From Klebsiella pneumoniae (lineage in GTDB: Bacteria; Pseudomonadota; Gammaproteobacteria; Eutrophobiales; Eutrophobiaceae), in contig CAMDWI010000008.1 in the NCBI GenBank assembly GCA_945878555.1, positions 1 through 64,000 of the forward strand: DNA of 64,000 nt. The letters are read 5' to 3'. Position 1 is the stretch's first letter; every line of letters begins with the position of its first letter. The position numbers and the translations under genes were made by a program. The notes under the pieces are model-generated. The model made no database searches. It was not told where the DNA came from and saw only the letters and a list, made by a program, of their open reading frames with translations. Below, one piece after another: positions 44,533 to 52,337 of this stretch.

Positions 44533-45974
44533 TGTCATGGGAACCGGTCATCGGCCTTGAGATTCATGTACAGCTCGCGACCAAGAGCAAGCTGTTCTCC
44601 GGCGCCGCCACACAATATGGTGCCGAACCAAACGTACAGGCCTGCGCGGTCGACCTCGGTCTGCCCGGCGTATTACCGGTCATTAATGAGGCCGCGTTGC
44701 AGATGGCGATCAAGTTCGGCATTGCCGTGAACGCCGCAATTGCACCGACCTCCATCTTCGCCCGCAAAAACTACTTCTATCCGGACCTGCCCAAGGGCTA
44801 CCAGATCAGCCAGTATGAATTGCCCATCGTCGGCACCGGCAGTATTGATATCACGCTGGAAGACGGCAGCACGAAGACCGTGCGCATCACCCGCGCCCAT
44901 CTGGAAGAAGACGCCGGCAAATCCGTACACGAGGAATTTGCCAACCGCACCGGCATCGACCTGAACCGCGCCGGTACACCGCTGATCGAGATCGTCTCCG
45001 AACCGGATATGCGCTCGGCACACGAGGCCGCTGTGTACATGAAGAAGATCCACACGCTGGTCCGTTATCTCGGGATCTCCGATGGCAATATGCAGGAAGG
45101 CTCGTTCCGTTGTGATGCGAACGTATCGATCCGCCCGAAAGGCGAGACCCGCCTCGGCACCCGCGCCGAGTTGAAGAATATCAATTCATTCCGCTTCGTC
45201 GAGATGGCGATCAACCACGAGATCGCACGCCAGATCGAACTGCTCGAATCCGGACAGAAGGTGATCCAGGAAACCCGCCTGTACGACGCTGACCGCGACG
45301 AGACGCGCCCGATGCGCAGCAAGGAAGAAGCGAACGACTACCGCTACTTCCCCGACCCCGACCTGTTACCGATCCGCGTCACTGCCGAGGACATTGAAAA
45401 GATCCGCGCCGCGATGCCCGAGTTACCCGAACACAAACACGAACGCTTCATGCGTGAATACAACCTGTCCGACTACGACAGCACCCAACTGACCGCCAGC
45501 AAGGATCTCGCCGACTATTTCGAGACCGCCGTGCACACCGCTGGCGGCCAGGCGAAACTCTGCGCCAACTGGATCACCGGCGACCTGACTGCCGCATTAA
45601 ATGAACAGAACCTCGACATCGCCCACTCACCCGTCACCGCCACCCAACTCGGCGGCATGATCAAACGCATCGCCGACAACACCATCTCCGGCAAGATCGC
45701 GAAACAGGTATTCGAAGCAATGTGGAACCACGAAGGCGACGCCGATGCGATCATCGCCAGCAAAGGCCTGCAACAAGTCACCGACACCGGCGCGATTGAA
45801 AAGATCGTCGACGAAGTGATCGCCGCCAGCCCCGACCAGGTAAAACAATACCGCGAAAGCCCCGAAGACAAACGCGCAAAACTGATCGGCTACTTCGTCG
45901 GCCAGATCATGAAGAAGTCACAAGGCAAAGCCAACCCGCAACAGGTGAACCAGTTGCTAAAAGACAAGCTATAA
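44532..45974 (+). CDS. gatB: Asp/Glu-tRNA amidotransferase subunit B
   Basis: A 480-aa Gat[14 protein letters not shown] at the N-terminus, [28 protein letters not shown] and a C-terminal YqeY-like tail domain ending [13 protein letters not shown]. It phosphorylates and amidates the mischarged tRNA. It closes the gatCAB operon; repeat-rich, gene-poor DNA follows immediately. Confidence 0.97.
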   Translation: MSWEPVIGLEIHVQLATKSKLFSGAATQYGAEPNVQACAVDLGLPGVLPVINEAALQMAIKFGIAVNAAIAPTSIFARKNYFYPDLPKGYQISQYELPIVGTGSIDITLEDGSTKTVRITRAHLEEDAGKSVHEEFANRTGIDLNRAGTPLIEIVSEPDMRSAHEAAVYMKKIHTLVRYLGISDGNMQEGSFRCDANVSIRPKGETRLGTRAELKNINSFRFVEMAINHEIARQIELLESGQKVIQETRLYDADRDETRPMRSKEEANDYRYFPDPDLLPIRVTAEDIEKIRAAMPELPEHKHERFMREYNLSDYDSTQLTASKDLADYFETAVHTAGGQAKLCANWITGDLTAALNEQNLDIAHSPVTATQLGGMIKRIADNTISGKIAKQVFEAMWNHEGDADAIIASKGLQQVTDTGAIEKIVDEVIAASPDQVKQYRESPEDKRAKLIGYFVGQIMKKSQGKANPQQVNQLLKDKL

Positions 45975-46423
45975 ACCCGTCGTCGTCATTCTGGCGAACG
46001 CCAGAATCCAGTAAAACAATCCGCCGCAGGCGACATTACTCCCCAATCCTCCCCCACCGTCATACTGGCGAACGCCAGTATCTGCCGCACAGGATGTGCA
46101 AATGCCGCGGAGCGCATGGATGCGCGAGAGCGGCCAGTAAAATCATCCTGCCGCAGGCAACATTCGTCCCTATGTCAAATCTAGACACTCCCATACACCC
46201 CGGTCTATACTCCCCCCATCACCATCCACACATCACCGGGGGGATCACGATGTCCACAAGCTCGTACATATGTAAACATCCCTCATCAACACCCTGTCGT
46301 ATCTAATTGAACCACGGAATGGATATTCGGATATTTTACAGATATACCTGCCAGACTGGATCGCTTTAGTAAAAAATTAACGAGTCCTGTCAGGGTCTTG
46401 TTAGCAACTAATTTTGAGCAATA
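45975..46423. repeat. Gene-free repeat-rich stretch after gatB
   Basis: No credible gene. Two perfect palindromes of one type occur, each preceded by GTCAT: ATTCTGGCGAACGCCAGAAT (~45991) and ATACTGGCGAACGCCAGTAT (~46063). Each is followed by related modules (CCGCCGCAGGCGACATT and CTGCCGCAGGCAACATT). A third palindrome, GCGCATGGATGCGC (~46113), shares the ATGGAT core seen in the MITE-like elements. Further on, CCCCGG (~46198) and CCGGGG (~46238) could pair. The first palindromes may end the gatB mRNA. The boundary marks the start of the accessory region. Confidence 0.7.
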
Positions 46424-46642
46424 ATGACTAAAAATACTAAAGATTGGTTATTAGTCTACTTAATATCTTATCCTGCTATAGGCGTGCCAACTTTAGGTAT
46501 TGGGCTACTGCTTCCAATTGCCGGATTAGCAGGTATCGTAATTGGATTGTCTTGTACACATCCATATTACACAATCAGTTTTAAACTGCTGCTTGTATTA
46601 GCTTCATTGCTCTGCTTCATTAAGTTTTTGTATAGGATATAA
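46424..46642 (+). CDS. Small AT-rich membrane protein, possible integron cassette gene
   Basis: A 72-aa protein with two or three hydrophobic segments (VYLISYPAIGVPTLGIGLLLPIAGLAGIVIGL and FKLLLVLASLLCFIKFLY). Its codon use is much richer in A and T than gatCAB. Its family is not recognised and its ribosome site is weak. An attC-like structure follows 90 bp after the stop, which suits a gene cassette, but that is tentative. Confidence 0.5.
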   Translation: MTKNTKDWLLVYLISYPAIGVPTLGIGLLLPIAGLAGIVIGLSCTHPYYTISFKLLLVLASLLCFIKFLYRI

Positions 46643-46732
46643 ATATCGAGTTTATGTTTGGGGCAAAATATTAAATGCTTTGGGGTTTTACTTATTATGT
46701 TTTGCTGGAATATTCGGCCTAGGACCGGCTTA

Positions 46733-46824
46733 GCACATAACAAAGTGTTCGAATTGACGCTGGGAAGCTTAATGGCGCTTCGTGGTGTCTGTCGAGCCAG
46801 CGCACTTCAACAACAACGCTATAC
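46733..46824 (+). other. attC-like imperfect hairpin
   Basis: A 92-bp stretch starts CACATAACAAAGTG and ends CAACGCTATAC. Inner complementary boxes occur in order: AAGTG with CACTT, CGCTGG with CCAGCG, and GAAGC with GCTTC. This matches the nested, imperfect stem layout and size of integron attC sites. The right end GCTATAC differs by one base from the GTTRRRY core, so the site may be degenerate. No integrase gene is present. The next ATG begins 23 bp later, as is usual for cassettes. Confidence 0.45.
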
Positions 46825-46846
46825 ATAAGAATGAGATCTAAGGAAA

Positions 46847-47767
46847 ATGTCTAACGTTCGTCTACCGGTAGCTGTTTGCGCAGCTGTTGCGGAAGTATTG
46901 AATGGATCACATGATTCATTAAATGCTCTATTTGAAGCAGCTGGTGCACCGGGGCCACCACCAAATTTAGCTCATAACTCAAAGTGGAAAACTTGGCTGC
47001 AAAGGGTTGGAAATGATCCGGAAGTAAATAGTTTAGAGGTGCTTGGAAACTTAATAGAAGAATTCATGGACCTGCCTCCATTACCAAGCAATGGATCACT
47101 TGACAATATTTTTGGCTTCGAAACACCTGATCCCATCGAGGAATATAGTAAACGAAAGAATCGCTTGGTGAATGTCCTTGAAGAACATGGGTTTCGATAT
47201 TTCAGGGGCGGGAGAATAATCCAAATCGGACAACAGGAACCTATCGATATCGAACCCATTAAGGGTCAGCTAAAAGAAGGGAGTAAACCATCATCCTTGG
47301 ATGACCTTCTAAGGATAATTATTCGAGGTCTACCTAGAGCCATGCAACCCTTAATACACCGGAGAAAAGGGGCGCAGCCTTTATTATTCTCATCAGAGTA
47401 TGATATTCAAGATTTACTACACGCATTGTTACGACCTTGGATTTCTGATATTCGTCCAGAGGAGTTCTGTCCCAGCTATGCGGGTTCAAATACAAGAATG
47501 GATTTTCTACTGCCTGCACATAGACTTGTAATTGAGACAAAACGAGTGAGAGACAAAACACACGCATCAAAAGTTGGTGACGAGCTCATTATCGACATAG
47601 AGCACTACCGTAAACATCAAAATGCTGATCATCTTTGGTGTGTTATCTTTGATCCTGATTTGTATATAACTAACCCTAAAGGAATTGTTAGTGACCTAGA
47701 GGGTACTAGAACAACACCTGAAGGTAACGTGAATGTAAAAGTAATAGTGGTGGGTGCTAGTGCATAA
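46847..47767 (+). CDS. DpnII/MboI-like PD-(D/E)XK nuclease with a separate N-terminal domain
   Basis: A 306-aa protein. Its C-terminal ~120 residues look like the DpnII/MboI-type restriction endonuclease domain: SSEYDIQDLLHALLRPW, DIRPEEFCPSYAGSN and RMDFLLPAHRLVIETKRVR, giving the Asp...Glu-x-Lys catalytic core, then LIIDIEHYRKH. The first ~75 residues (LPVAVCAAVAEVLNGSHDSL..., KWKTWLQRVGNDPEVNSL) and a middle segment (LEEHGFRYFRGGRII) form separate units I cannot assign with certainty, though similar N-termini occur on abortive-infection proteins. No methylase is adjacent, so a defence effector is more likely than a classical restriction enzyme. The stop codon lies in a GCATAACAAG motif like an attC edge. 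Confidence 0.65.
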   Translation: MSNVRLPVAVCAAVAEVLNGSHDSLNALFEAAGAPGPPPNLAHNSKWKTWLQRVGNDPEVNSLEVLGNLIEEFMDLPPLPSNGSLDNIFGFETPDPIEEYSKRKNRLVNVLEEHGFRYFRGGRIIQIGQQEPIDIEPIKGQLKEGSKPSSLDDLLRIIIRGLPRAMQPLIHRRKGAQPLLFSSEYDIQDLLHALLRPWISDIRPEEFCPSYAGSNTRMDFLLPAHRLVIETKRVRDKTHASKVGDELIIDIEHYRKHQNADHLWCVIFDPDLYITNPKGIVSDLEGTRTTPEGNVNVKVIVVGASA

Positions 47768-47839
47768 CAAGGCGCTCGTTCGAATGATTCGAGGGCCAGC
47801 TAACGTACTTCCAAATTTGATTTCTAGAATAACTAATCA

Positions 47840-48490
47840 ATGAATATACTTTTTGACCTCGACGGAACTCTCACTGATCCAGGCCCTGGGTTTGTAAAGT
47901 GCATTCGATATGCCCTGGATGAATTAAAGATTGCTCCACCTTCGGATATGGAAATCGCAGCGCATATTGGACCGCCGCTAGAGGAGACGCTTTCCAGATT
48001 ACTTGGGCCTGCCAATGAACGCTATATACCGGAAGCCATACGATTGTACCGAGAGCGTTATTCAACGGTGGGTCTTTATGAGAATTCAATCTACAAAGGT
48101 ATCAGTGAAGCACTGGAGAAAATTCAGAATAGTGGTTCGCGAATTTTTCTGGCAACTTCCAAGCCCAGTGTCTTTGCCATAAGAATTATTGAGTATTTTG
48201 AGTTAAGCCTGTTTTTTTCCGGCATCTATGGGAGTGCTTTAGACGGCACGTATGCAGACAAAAGGCTATTATTGGCTCATCTGCTGGAGCGCGAATCCTT
48301 GAATGCAGCAGAATCTGTAATGGTAGGAGATCGGTTACATGACGTGCGTGGCGCTTTGGCTAATGGTATCAATTCAGTGGGTGTGCTTTGGGGCTATGGG
48401 ACTGCAAAGGAATTGATTGATGCAGGAGCCAATAAATTAATTCATACGCCAAATGAGCTACCTGAGGCATTATTATCTATTCGTAACTAA
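47840..48490 (+). CDS. HAD-family phosphatase (phosphoglycolate-phosphatase-like)
   Basis: A 216-aa HAD hydrolase with motif I FDLDGTLTD, motif II Thr/Ser in FLATSKPSVFA, a Lys near ADKRLLLAHLL and motif IV MVGDRLHDVRGALANGI. The C1 cap domain suits phosphoglycolate phosphatase/PpaX-type enzymes; the substrate is unknown. It is in an AT-richer context than gatCAB. No obvious ribosome site is present. It is followed by a terminator-like inverted repeat. Confidence 0.85.
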   Translation: MNILFDLDGTLTDPGPGFVKCIRYALDELKIAPPSDMEIAAHIGPPLEETLSRLLGPANERYIPEAIRLYRERYSTVGLYENSIYKGISEALEKIQNSGSRIFLATSKPSVFAIRIIEYFELSLFFSGIYGSALDGTYADKRLLLAHLLERESLNAAESVMVGDRLHDVRGALANGINSVGVLWGYGTAKELIDAGANKLIHTPNELPEALLSIRN

Positions 48491-48491
48491 T

Positions 48492-48527
48492 GGGGTTGGA
48501 GTGATTAAAATAATTCACCCCGGCCCC
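48492..48527 (+). terminator. Terminator-like inverted repeat after the HAD gene
   Basis: GGGGTTGGAGTGATT pairs with AATTCACCCCGGCCCC allowing wobble pairs. It shares the GGAGTGAT core with the hairpin at 50490-50518, so it may belong to a dispersed repeat family. Confidence 0.5.
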
Positions 48528-48574
48528 TTATCCTTAAAAACGCAGAGCCTTCTGAGCTAAGTCGTTAATTAACA

Positions 48575-49315
48575 ATGCCTACTCTACCTCAGTCCGACAA
48601 TGAAAAGATTCTGCATTTGATCGGCGCGATCGTGCTCACATGCCAGGATGTTGAGCGTCACCTCAAAATCACCCTGCCTTTCTCGAATTCGGATGACCCT
48701 AACCTTGGTGCTGCACTTAAACGGCTCGAAAAGCTCAAGAAGCGCACGTTGGGCGAACTTGTGGGAAAGCTAATAGATTCTTCGACCTCTGAATCACTTG
48801 ATTTTGCACAGCACTTGAATAACTTGGTAGTCAGTCGCAATCAAATTGTGCATCACTTCAATGAAACATACGGCTCACAAATAAGCGCAGGAGCCTATCA
48901 AGATGTTATCGTGTCCTTACAGGTAATCTTGGCTAATCTGAATGGCTTACGTTCCGAGCTACAGCAGTTAGCGCTTTTCGTTCTTGAAGGACTGAGAGAT
49001 GTAACTTTTTGCAACACGGCTGAGTACGAAGAAATGGCTACACTCTGTGCTTCTTCCCGTCAGCGTGTTGAGATTCCAAATGTAAAGACATCCAATGCCA
49101 AGTCACCCGATGACAGACTGGCGGCAATTATTGCGAATCTGCGCCAACGCGGCGCTTCAAAGCCACGAACTGTCAAGACACTCACTAGCACTATTAATTC
49201 ACTCTTTCAAAAGTCTCTCACAGAGACGGAGTTAAAATCCCTGTTGGAACAGCTTCAGAATAAGGGCATGATTTCCATTGCCGGGACGAAAGTTTCGTAT
49301 ACGTTGTCGGAATAG
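48575..49315 (+). CDS. HEPN-like protein with a C-terminal winged-helix-like domain
   Basis: A 246-aa soluble protein not confidently recognised. The N-terminal ~130 residues are helical and contain NLVVSRNQIVHHFNE, which includes the R-x4-H pattern of HEPN ribonucleases. Upstream helices (LIGAIVLTCQDVERHLKITL, LGELVGKLI) fit that fold. The C-terminal ~65 residues (AAIIANLRQRGASKPRTVKTLTSTINSLF... LLEQLQNKGMISIAGTKVSYTL) look like the OST-HTH/winged-helix modules found on some RNA-processing proteins. An RNA-targeting role, possibly in defence, is an inference. The ribosome site is weak. Confidence 0.6.
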   Translation: MPTLPQSDNEKILHLIGAIVLTCQDVERHLKITLPFSNSDDPNLGAALKRLEKLKKRTLGELVGKLIDSSTSESLDFAQHLNNLVVSRNQIVHHFNETYGSQISAGAYQDVIVSLQVILANLNGLRSELQQLALFVLEGLRDVTFCNTAEYEEMATLCASSRQRVEIPNVKTSNAKSPDDRLAAIIANLRQRGASKPRTVKTLTSTINSLFQKSLTETELKSLLEQLQNKGMISIAGTKVSYTLSE

Positions 49316-49353
49316 CGCCTGTAGTAGCTATTTAGAAACAAGGATAAGGGGGA

Positions 49354-49821
49354 ATGCATCAATTTCTGATTCGTGTTGATGACTTAAGTGGGTCTGAAAT
49401 CGCCCGCCTTCTGGAGGACCATTTACAGGCCATGTATCGTGTCTCTCCTCCCGAAAGTGTTCATGCCCTCGATCTTGAAAAACTGCGGCAACCCGAAATC
49501 ACGTTCTGGAGTGTCTGGTCTGGAACTCAACTGGCAGGCTGTGGTGCCTTGAAGGAACTGGACAAAGCGCATGGAGAAATCAAATCGATGCGTACTGTGA
49601 GCGAGTTCAAACGCCAGGGTGTTGCCTCCCGTCTTCTGCGACATATTGTTGAGGAGGCGCAGCGACGTGGTTATCGCAGGCTCAGCCTGGAAACGGGTTC
49701 CCAACCCTATTTCGAGGCTGCCAGACAGCTCTATGTGTCATTCGGTTTTGAGGTGTGTGGCCCGTTTGAAGACTATATCGAAGATCCGAATAGTGTATTC
49801 ATGACCAGATTGATTATATGA
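49354..49821 (+). CDS. GNAT-family N-acetyltransferase
   Basis: A 155-aa GNAT protein. The acetyl-CoA loop is FKRQGVASRLLRHIVEEAQRRGYRRLSLETG, and it ends with FEAARQLYVSFGFEVCGPF, typical of the PhnO/YafP-like group. AAGGGGGA precedes the ATG. The substrate is unknown. It starts 38 bp after the HEPN-like gene. Confidence 0.88.
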   Translation: MHQFLIRVDDLSGSEIARLLEDHLQAMYRVSPPESVHALDLEKLRQPEITFWSVWSGTQLAGCGALKELDKAHGEIKSMRTVSEFKRQGVASRLLRHIVEEAQRRGYRRLSLETGSQPYFEAARQLYVSFGFEVCGPFEDYIEDPNSVFMTRLII

Positions 49822-49862
49822 AAGCTGGACCGGTAACTACTATGATTACCAGGTACTAATTT

Positions 49863-50330
49863 ATGCACATAAGCTACCTTGCAGATCAACCACAACTCGC
49901 TGCACAACTCATCCCCGGCCTGCTAGACCATTGGCGTTACGTATTCCCTGTCCATACAGCCGCAGATCGCGCAGCAAAGTTCCGTACACACCAGAATTAC
50001 GACACCTTACCGATTGCCTGGATTGCACACGACAAGGACCTGGCATTAGGGACTGCGGCGCTACGTGTCCATGATTTGGAAGGACGGGAGGATCTCGGCC
50101 CCTGGCTAGGTGGTGTATTTGTCCAGTCGCAATACCGTGGACGCGGCATCGCTACCGCTTTGTGTGGCATGGTGGAGGCGAAAGCGGCCGCTATGGGGAT
50201 TACACGCCTGTATCTCTTTACGCATGGAGAAGAGAGACTCTATCAACGTATGGGTTGGGAACGTCTGGAACCGGTTGTATGGCATGGTCATCCATGTACG
50301 ATAATGACCAAGGTTCTTGATGTTTATTGA
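49863..50330 (+). CDS. GNAT-family N-acetyltransferase
   Basis: A 155-aa GNAT with motif A GVFVQSQYRGRGIATALCGMVEAKAAAMGITRLYLFT and a C-terminal ERLYQRMGWERLEPVVWHG. It differs from the preceding GNAT and is not a tandem duplicate. The substrate is unknown. It is followed by a copy of a 120-bp dispersed repeat. Confidence 0.87.
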   Translation: MHISYLADQPQLAAQLIPGLLDHWRYVFPVHTAADRAAKFRTHQNYDTLPIAWIAHDKDLALGTAALRVHDLEGREDLGPWLGGVFVQSQYRGRGIATALCGMVEAKAAAMGITRLYLFTHGEERLYQRMGWERLEPVVWHGHPCTIMTKVLDVY

Positions 50331-50354
50331 AGTGGGTAATATTTGCAGGAATTG

Positions 50355-50475
50355 TTTTATTACCGCCGTGCGGCGGTATTTTCTACTGGATTCCGGGGTC
50401 CGCATTCGCGGCCCCGGAATGACGACCTGTCATCACATGTTATTTTTGAGAAAGTTGGCCGGGATGTTTTACTTT
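50355..50475. repeat. Dispersed ~120-bp repeat, copy A
   Basis: It is about 90% identical by eye to 51900-52018 in the same orientation. It contains two palindromic units: CCGCC/GGCGG around a 4-nt loop, and CCGGGG...CCCCGG with a GTCCGCATTCGCGG-type interior flanked by TGGATT and AATGACG. Such extragenic palindromes are common in gammaproteobacterial genomes. The two copies flank the MerR-DUF2938-DUF2798 unit. Confidence 0.8.
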
Positions 50476-50489
50476 CATTTGGAAAGAGG

Positions 50490-50518
50490 CCGGAGTGATA
50501 TACTTTTAATCACTCCGG
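50490..50518. terminator. Hairpin between a GNAT gene and a MerR-type gene
   Basis: CCGGAGTGAT and ATCACTCCGG form a perfect 10-bp stem with a 9-nt loop, then ATCCTTTT. It lies between convergent genes and could stop transcription from the plus strand. Confidence 0.55.
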
Positions 50519-50570
50519 ATCCTTTTCACCCTATTAGCGTTAGTCTCCAAAATCCGGGATGAATTTCCTC

Positions 50571-50999
50571 TCAGGCCTGTCGCTTTTTTATCGTTTTACG
50601 TCTCTGTTTAGCGAACGTGCCTGCCGCTGCCAAACCCAGAAGCCGACGAAACTTCGGGCATTCCATATGACTCGGTGCCGGGCAGGCCGCTGCGTGCCGC
50701 AGTCCGTCACGCATCGATGTCAGCTTGCGTATTGTTCCATCTATCTCGTCCGCCTTGTCGGCAAGCAACTGCCTGTCAATCCGGGGCTTCCCCCCTGGCG
50801 CAAACATATGGGCAATCTCGTCCAGCGACAATCCAGCCGCGCTTGCCAACGTGATTAACGCCAGCCGCTCCAGCACGTCGGGTGCGAACTGGCGACGCAG
50901 TCCCTGTCTGCCTATCGAGGAAATTAATCCCTTTTGTTCATAGTAGCGCAGCGTCGAGGCTGGAATGCCGGCTTGTCGTGCCACCTGAGAAATATCCAT
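50571..50999 (-). CDS. MerR-family transcriptional regulator
   Basis: A 142-aa protein from ATG 50999 (MDISQVARQAGIPASTLRYYEQKGLI); the ORF-track extension upstream would run through its own promoter region. The winged helix is typical of MerR, followed by a dimer helix and a C-terminal Cys-containing stretch (AAACPAPSHMECPKFRRLL) that might bind a metal or sense oxidation. It is divergent from the DUF2938 gene, and the shared region has a MerR-type promoter (51008-51038). Confidence 0.88.
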   Translation of the reverse strand: MDISQVARQAGIPASTLRYYEQKGLISSIGRQGLRRQFAPDVLERLALITLASAAGLSLDEIAHMFAPGGKPRIDRQLLADKADEIDGTIRKLTSMRDGLRHAAACPAPSHMECPKFRRLLGLAAAGTFAKQRRKTIKKRQA

Positions 51000-51007
51000 A
51001 CTGGCCC

Positions 51008-51038
51008 TTGACTTAAAGTTGACTTTAAGTTGTACGAT
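51008..51038 (+). promoter_or_regulatory. MerR-type promoter/operator with 19-bp spacer
   Basis: TTGACT and TACGAT are separated by 19 bp, longer than the normal 17, which is the hallmark of MerR-controlled promoters. Between them lies the perfect inverted repeat ACTTAAAGT-TG-ACTTTAAGT. It faces the DUF2938 gene, and the divergent neighbour encodes the MerR protein. Confidence 0.8.
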
Positions 51039-51077
51039 ATCATCACTTTCAAATGGTGACAACAAAGGGAGGGCACC

Positions 51078-51569
51078 ATGCATTATTTGACATACACCTT
51101 ACTCTGCGGCATCGGCGCGACAATAATAATGGACGTATGGGGAGTCCTTCGCCGCTTACTGTTCGGTATCGCTGCACCGGACTACGGCCTGGTGGGACGC
51201 TGGTTTGTCTGGATGACCCGCGGCAAGTTTCGTCATGAATCCATCAAGTCATCGCCACCCGTGCGCTACGAAGGCGTGATTGGATGGACCACCCATTATC
51301 TGACGGGGATCGCGTTCGCGGCTGTACTGATCGGTATCGGGGGGCTCGGCTGGATGCAGCAACCTGCACTGGCACCGGCATTGATCGTCGGCATAGCGAC
51401 TGTGGCAGCACCGTTCCTGCTGATGCAACCCGGCATGGGTCTGGGCATTGCCGCTTCACGTACGCCGCGACCCTGCTTTGCCAGAATACAAAGCCTTATT
51501 ACGCATGCGGTTTTCGGGTTTGGACTTTATCTGTCCGGTTTGGCTACCAGTTTGGTGTTTCCGCTTTGA
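51078..51569 (+). CDS. DUF2938 membrane protein
   Basis: A 163-aa membrane protein with about four spans. Landmarks are TIIMDVWGVLRRLLFGIAAPDYGLVGRW, VIGWTTHYLTGIAFAAVLI and FLLMQPGMGLGIAASRTP, as in DUF2938. AGGGAGG precedes the ATG. Its function is unknown. The family commonly lies divergent from a MerR gene, as here, so it is probably induced through that regulator. Confidence 0.87.
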   Translation: MHYLTYTLLCGIGATIIMDVWGVLRRLLFGIAAPDYGLVGRWFVWMTRGKFRHESIKSSPPVRYEGVIGWTTHYLTGIAFAAVLIGIGGLGWMQQPALAPALIVGIATVAAPFLLMQPGMGLGIAASRTPRPCFARIQSLITHAVFGFGLYLSGLATSLVFPL

Positions 51570-51602
51570 AAAATTTTTTACAACTACCTACAGGAGAATA
51601 AT

Positions 51603-51830
51603 ATGTCTATACCTTCCCGTTTTGCACCAGTTCTATTCAGTGCCTTGCTCTCGGCCATCATGGTCTGCATTGTCTCTGCGTTCGTCCTAACTGTTTCACA
51701 AGGAATCGATGCCACCTTTCCTGCCCAATGGATCAAAAGTTGTCTGACGACATGGCCCGTCGCGTTCCCGACAGTTGCGATTGTGGCACCGTGGGTAAGA
51801 AGAGTAGTAGGACGCGTTACTGCCTCATAA
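51603..51830 (+). CDS. DUF2798 membrane protein
   Basis: A 75-aa two-span protein (LFSALLSAIMVCIVSAFVLTV and WPVAFPTVAIVAPWVRRVV) of the DUF2798 type. AGGAGA precedes the ATG. It is 33 bp after the DUF2938 gene and probably cotranscribed under the MerR-type promoter. Its function is unknown. Confidence 0.83.
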   Translation: MSIPSRFAPVLFSALLSAIMVCIVSAFVLTVSQGIDATFPAQWIKSCLTTWPVAFPTVAIVAPWVRRVVGRVTAS

Positions 51831-51839
51831 AAGCATAAA

Positions 51840-51892
51840 AGGGGTCGGAGACAAATGAGAATGACTGGCTTTTGTCTCCAACCCCTATTTTT
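51840..51892 (+). terminator. Intrinsic terminator after the DUF2798 gene
   Basis: AGGGGTCGGAGACAAA pairs with TTTGTCTCCAACCCCT (one mismatch) and is followed by ATTTTT. A related sequence with GTCGGAGACAA occurs at ~62912-62949, so it is also a dispersed repeat type. Confidence 0.75.
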
Positions 51893-51899
51893 CGGAAAA

Positions 51900-52018
51900 T
51901 TTTATTACCGCCCTGCGGCGGTTTTTTCTACTGGATTCCGGGTTCCGCATTCGCGGCCCCGGAATGACGACCTGTCATCACATGTTTTTTGAGAAACGTG
52001 GCCGGAGTGTTTTACTTT
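51900..52018. repeat. Dispersed ~120-bp repeat, copy B
   Basis: The second copy of the repeat at 50355-50475, same orientation, with small indels. Together with 52019-52136 it makes up a gene-free stretch after the DUF2798 gene in which I see nothing else. Confidence 0.8.
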
Positions 52019-52136
52019 AAATCTATCCAGCCACTTTTGTAATTCAGCGTTGAAAACCTGATGTCAGCGTAAAAACAACTGTTCAAGCTTCGAGTTATTA
52101 CGATTCGAGGGACAGTTTCTGATGGATCCCCACGAA

Positions 52137-52301
52137 TTACAAGTCTGCCGCATTTAGATTGATTTTAAACGTCATGAAGCTGGCGGCCTCAGAAATATGG
52201 CTCGGCGCCGCTTCACTCGCAAGCTGGATTTCCCTGTCTACTTCCGTTTGTCCATAGGCATAAGAAGCGACAAACAGGGCCATGAAAATACTGAATCTCA
52301 T
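52137..52301 (-). pseudogene. Truncated gene for a small secreted protein
   Basis: ATG 52301 has AGGAGA upstream and starts a signal peptide (MRFSIFMALFVASYAYGQT). The mature part (VDREIQLASEAAPSHISEAASFM) resembles the first ~25 residues of a family of secreted proteins that normally run on for another 100 or more residues. Here the frame changes to unrelated residues (TFKINLNAADL) and stops. It is probably a 5' remnant left by a deletion or rearrangement. Confidence 0.5.
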
Positions 52302-52337
52302 CACTGTTCTCCTGTGGCTAACACTAATATATATCAT

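Noticed and set aside
47761-47815. Second complete attC site after the DpnII-like nuclease gene
   Set aside because: Only the left edge (GCATAACAAGG) is convincing; the inner boxes do not pair well and no right-hand core is seen, so I did not annotate it as a separate site.
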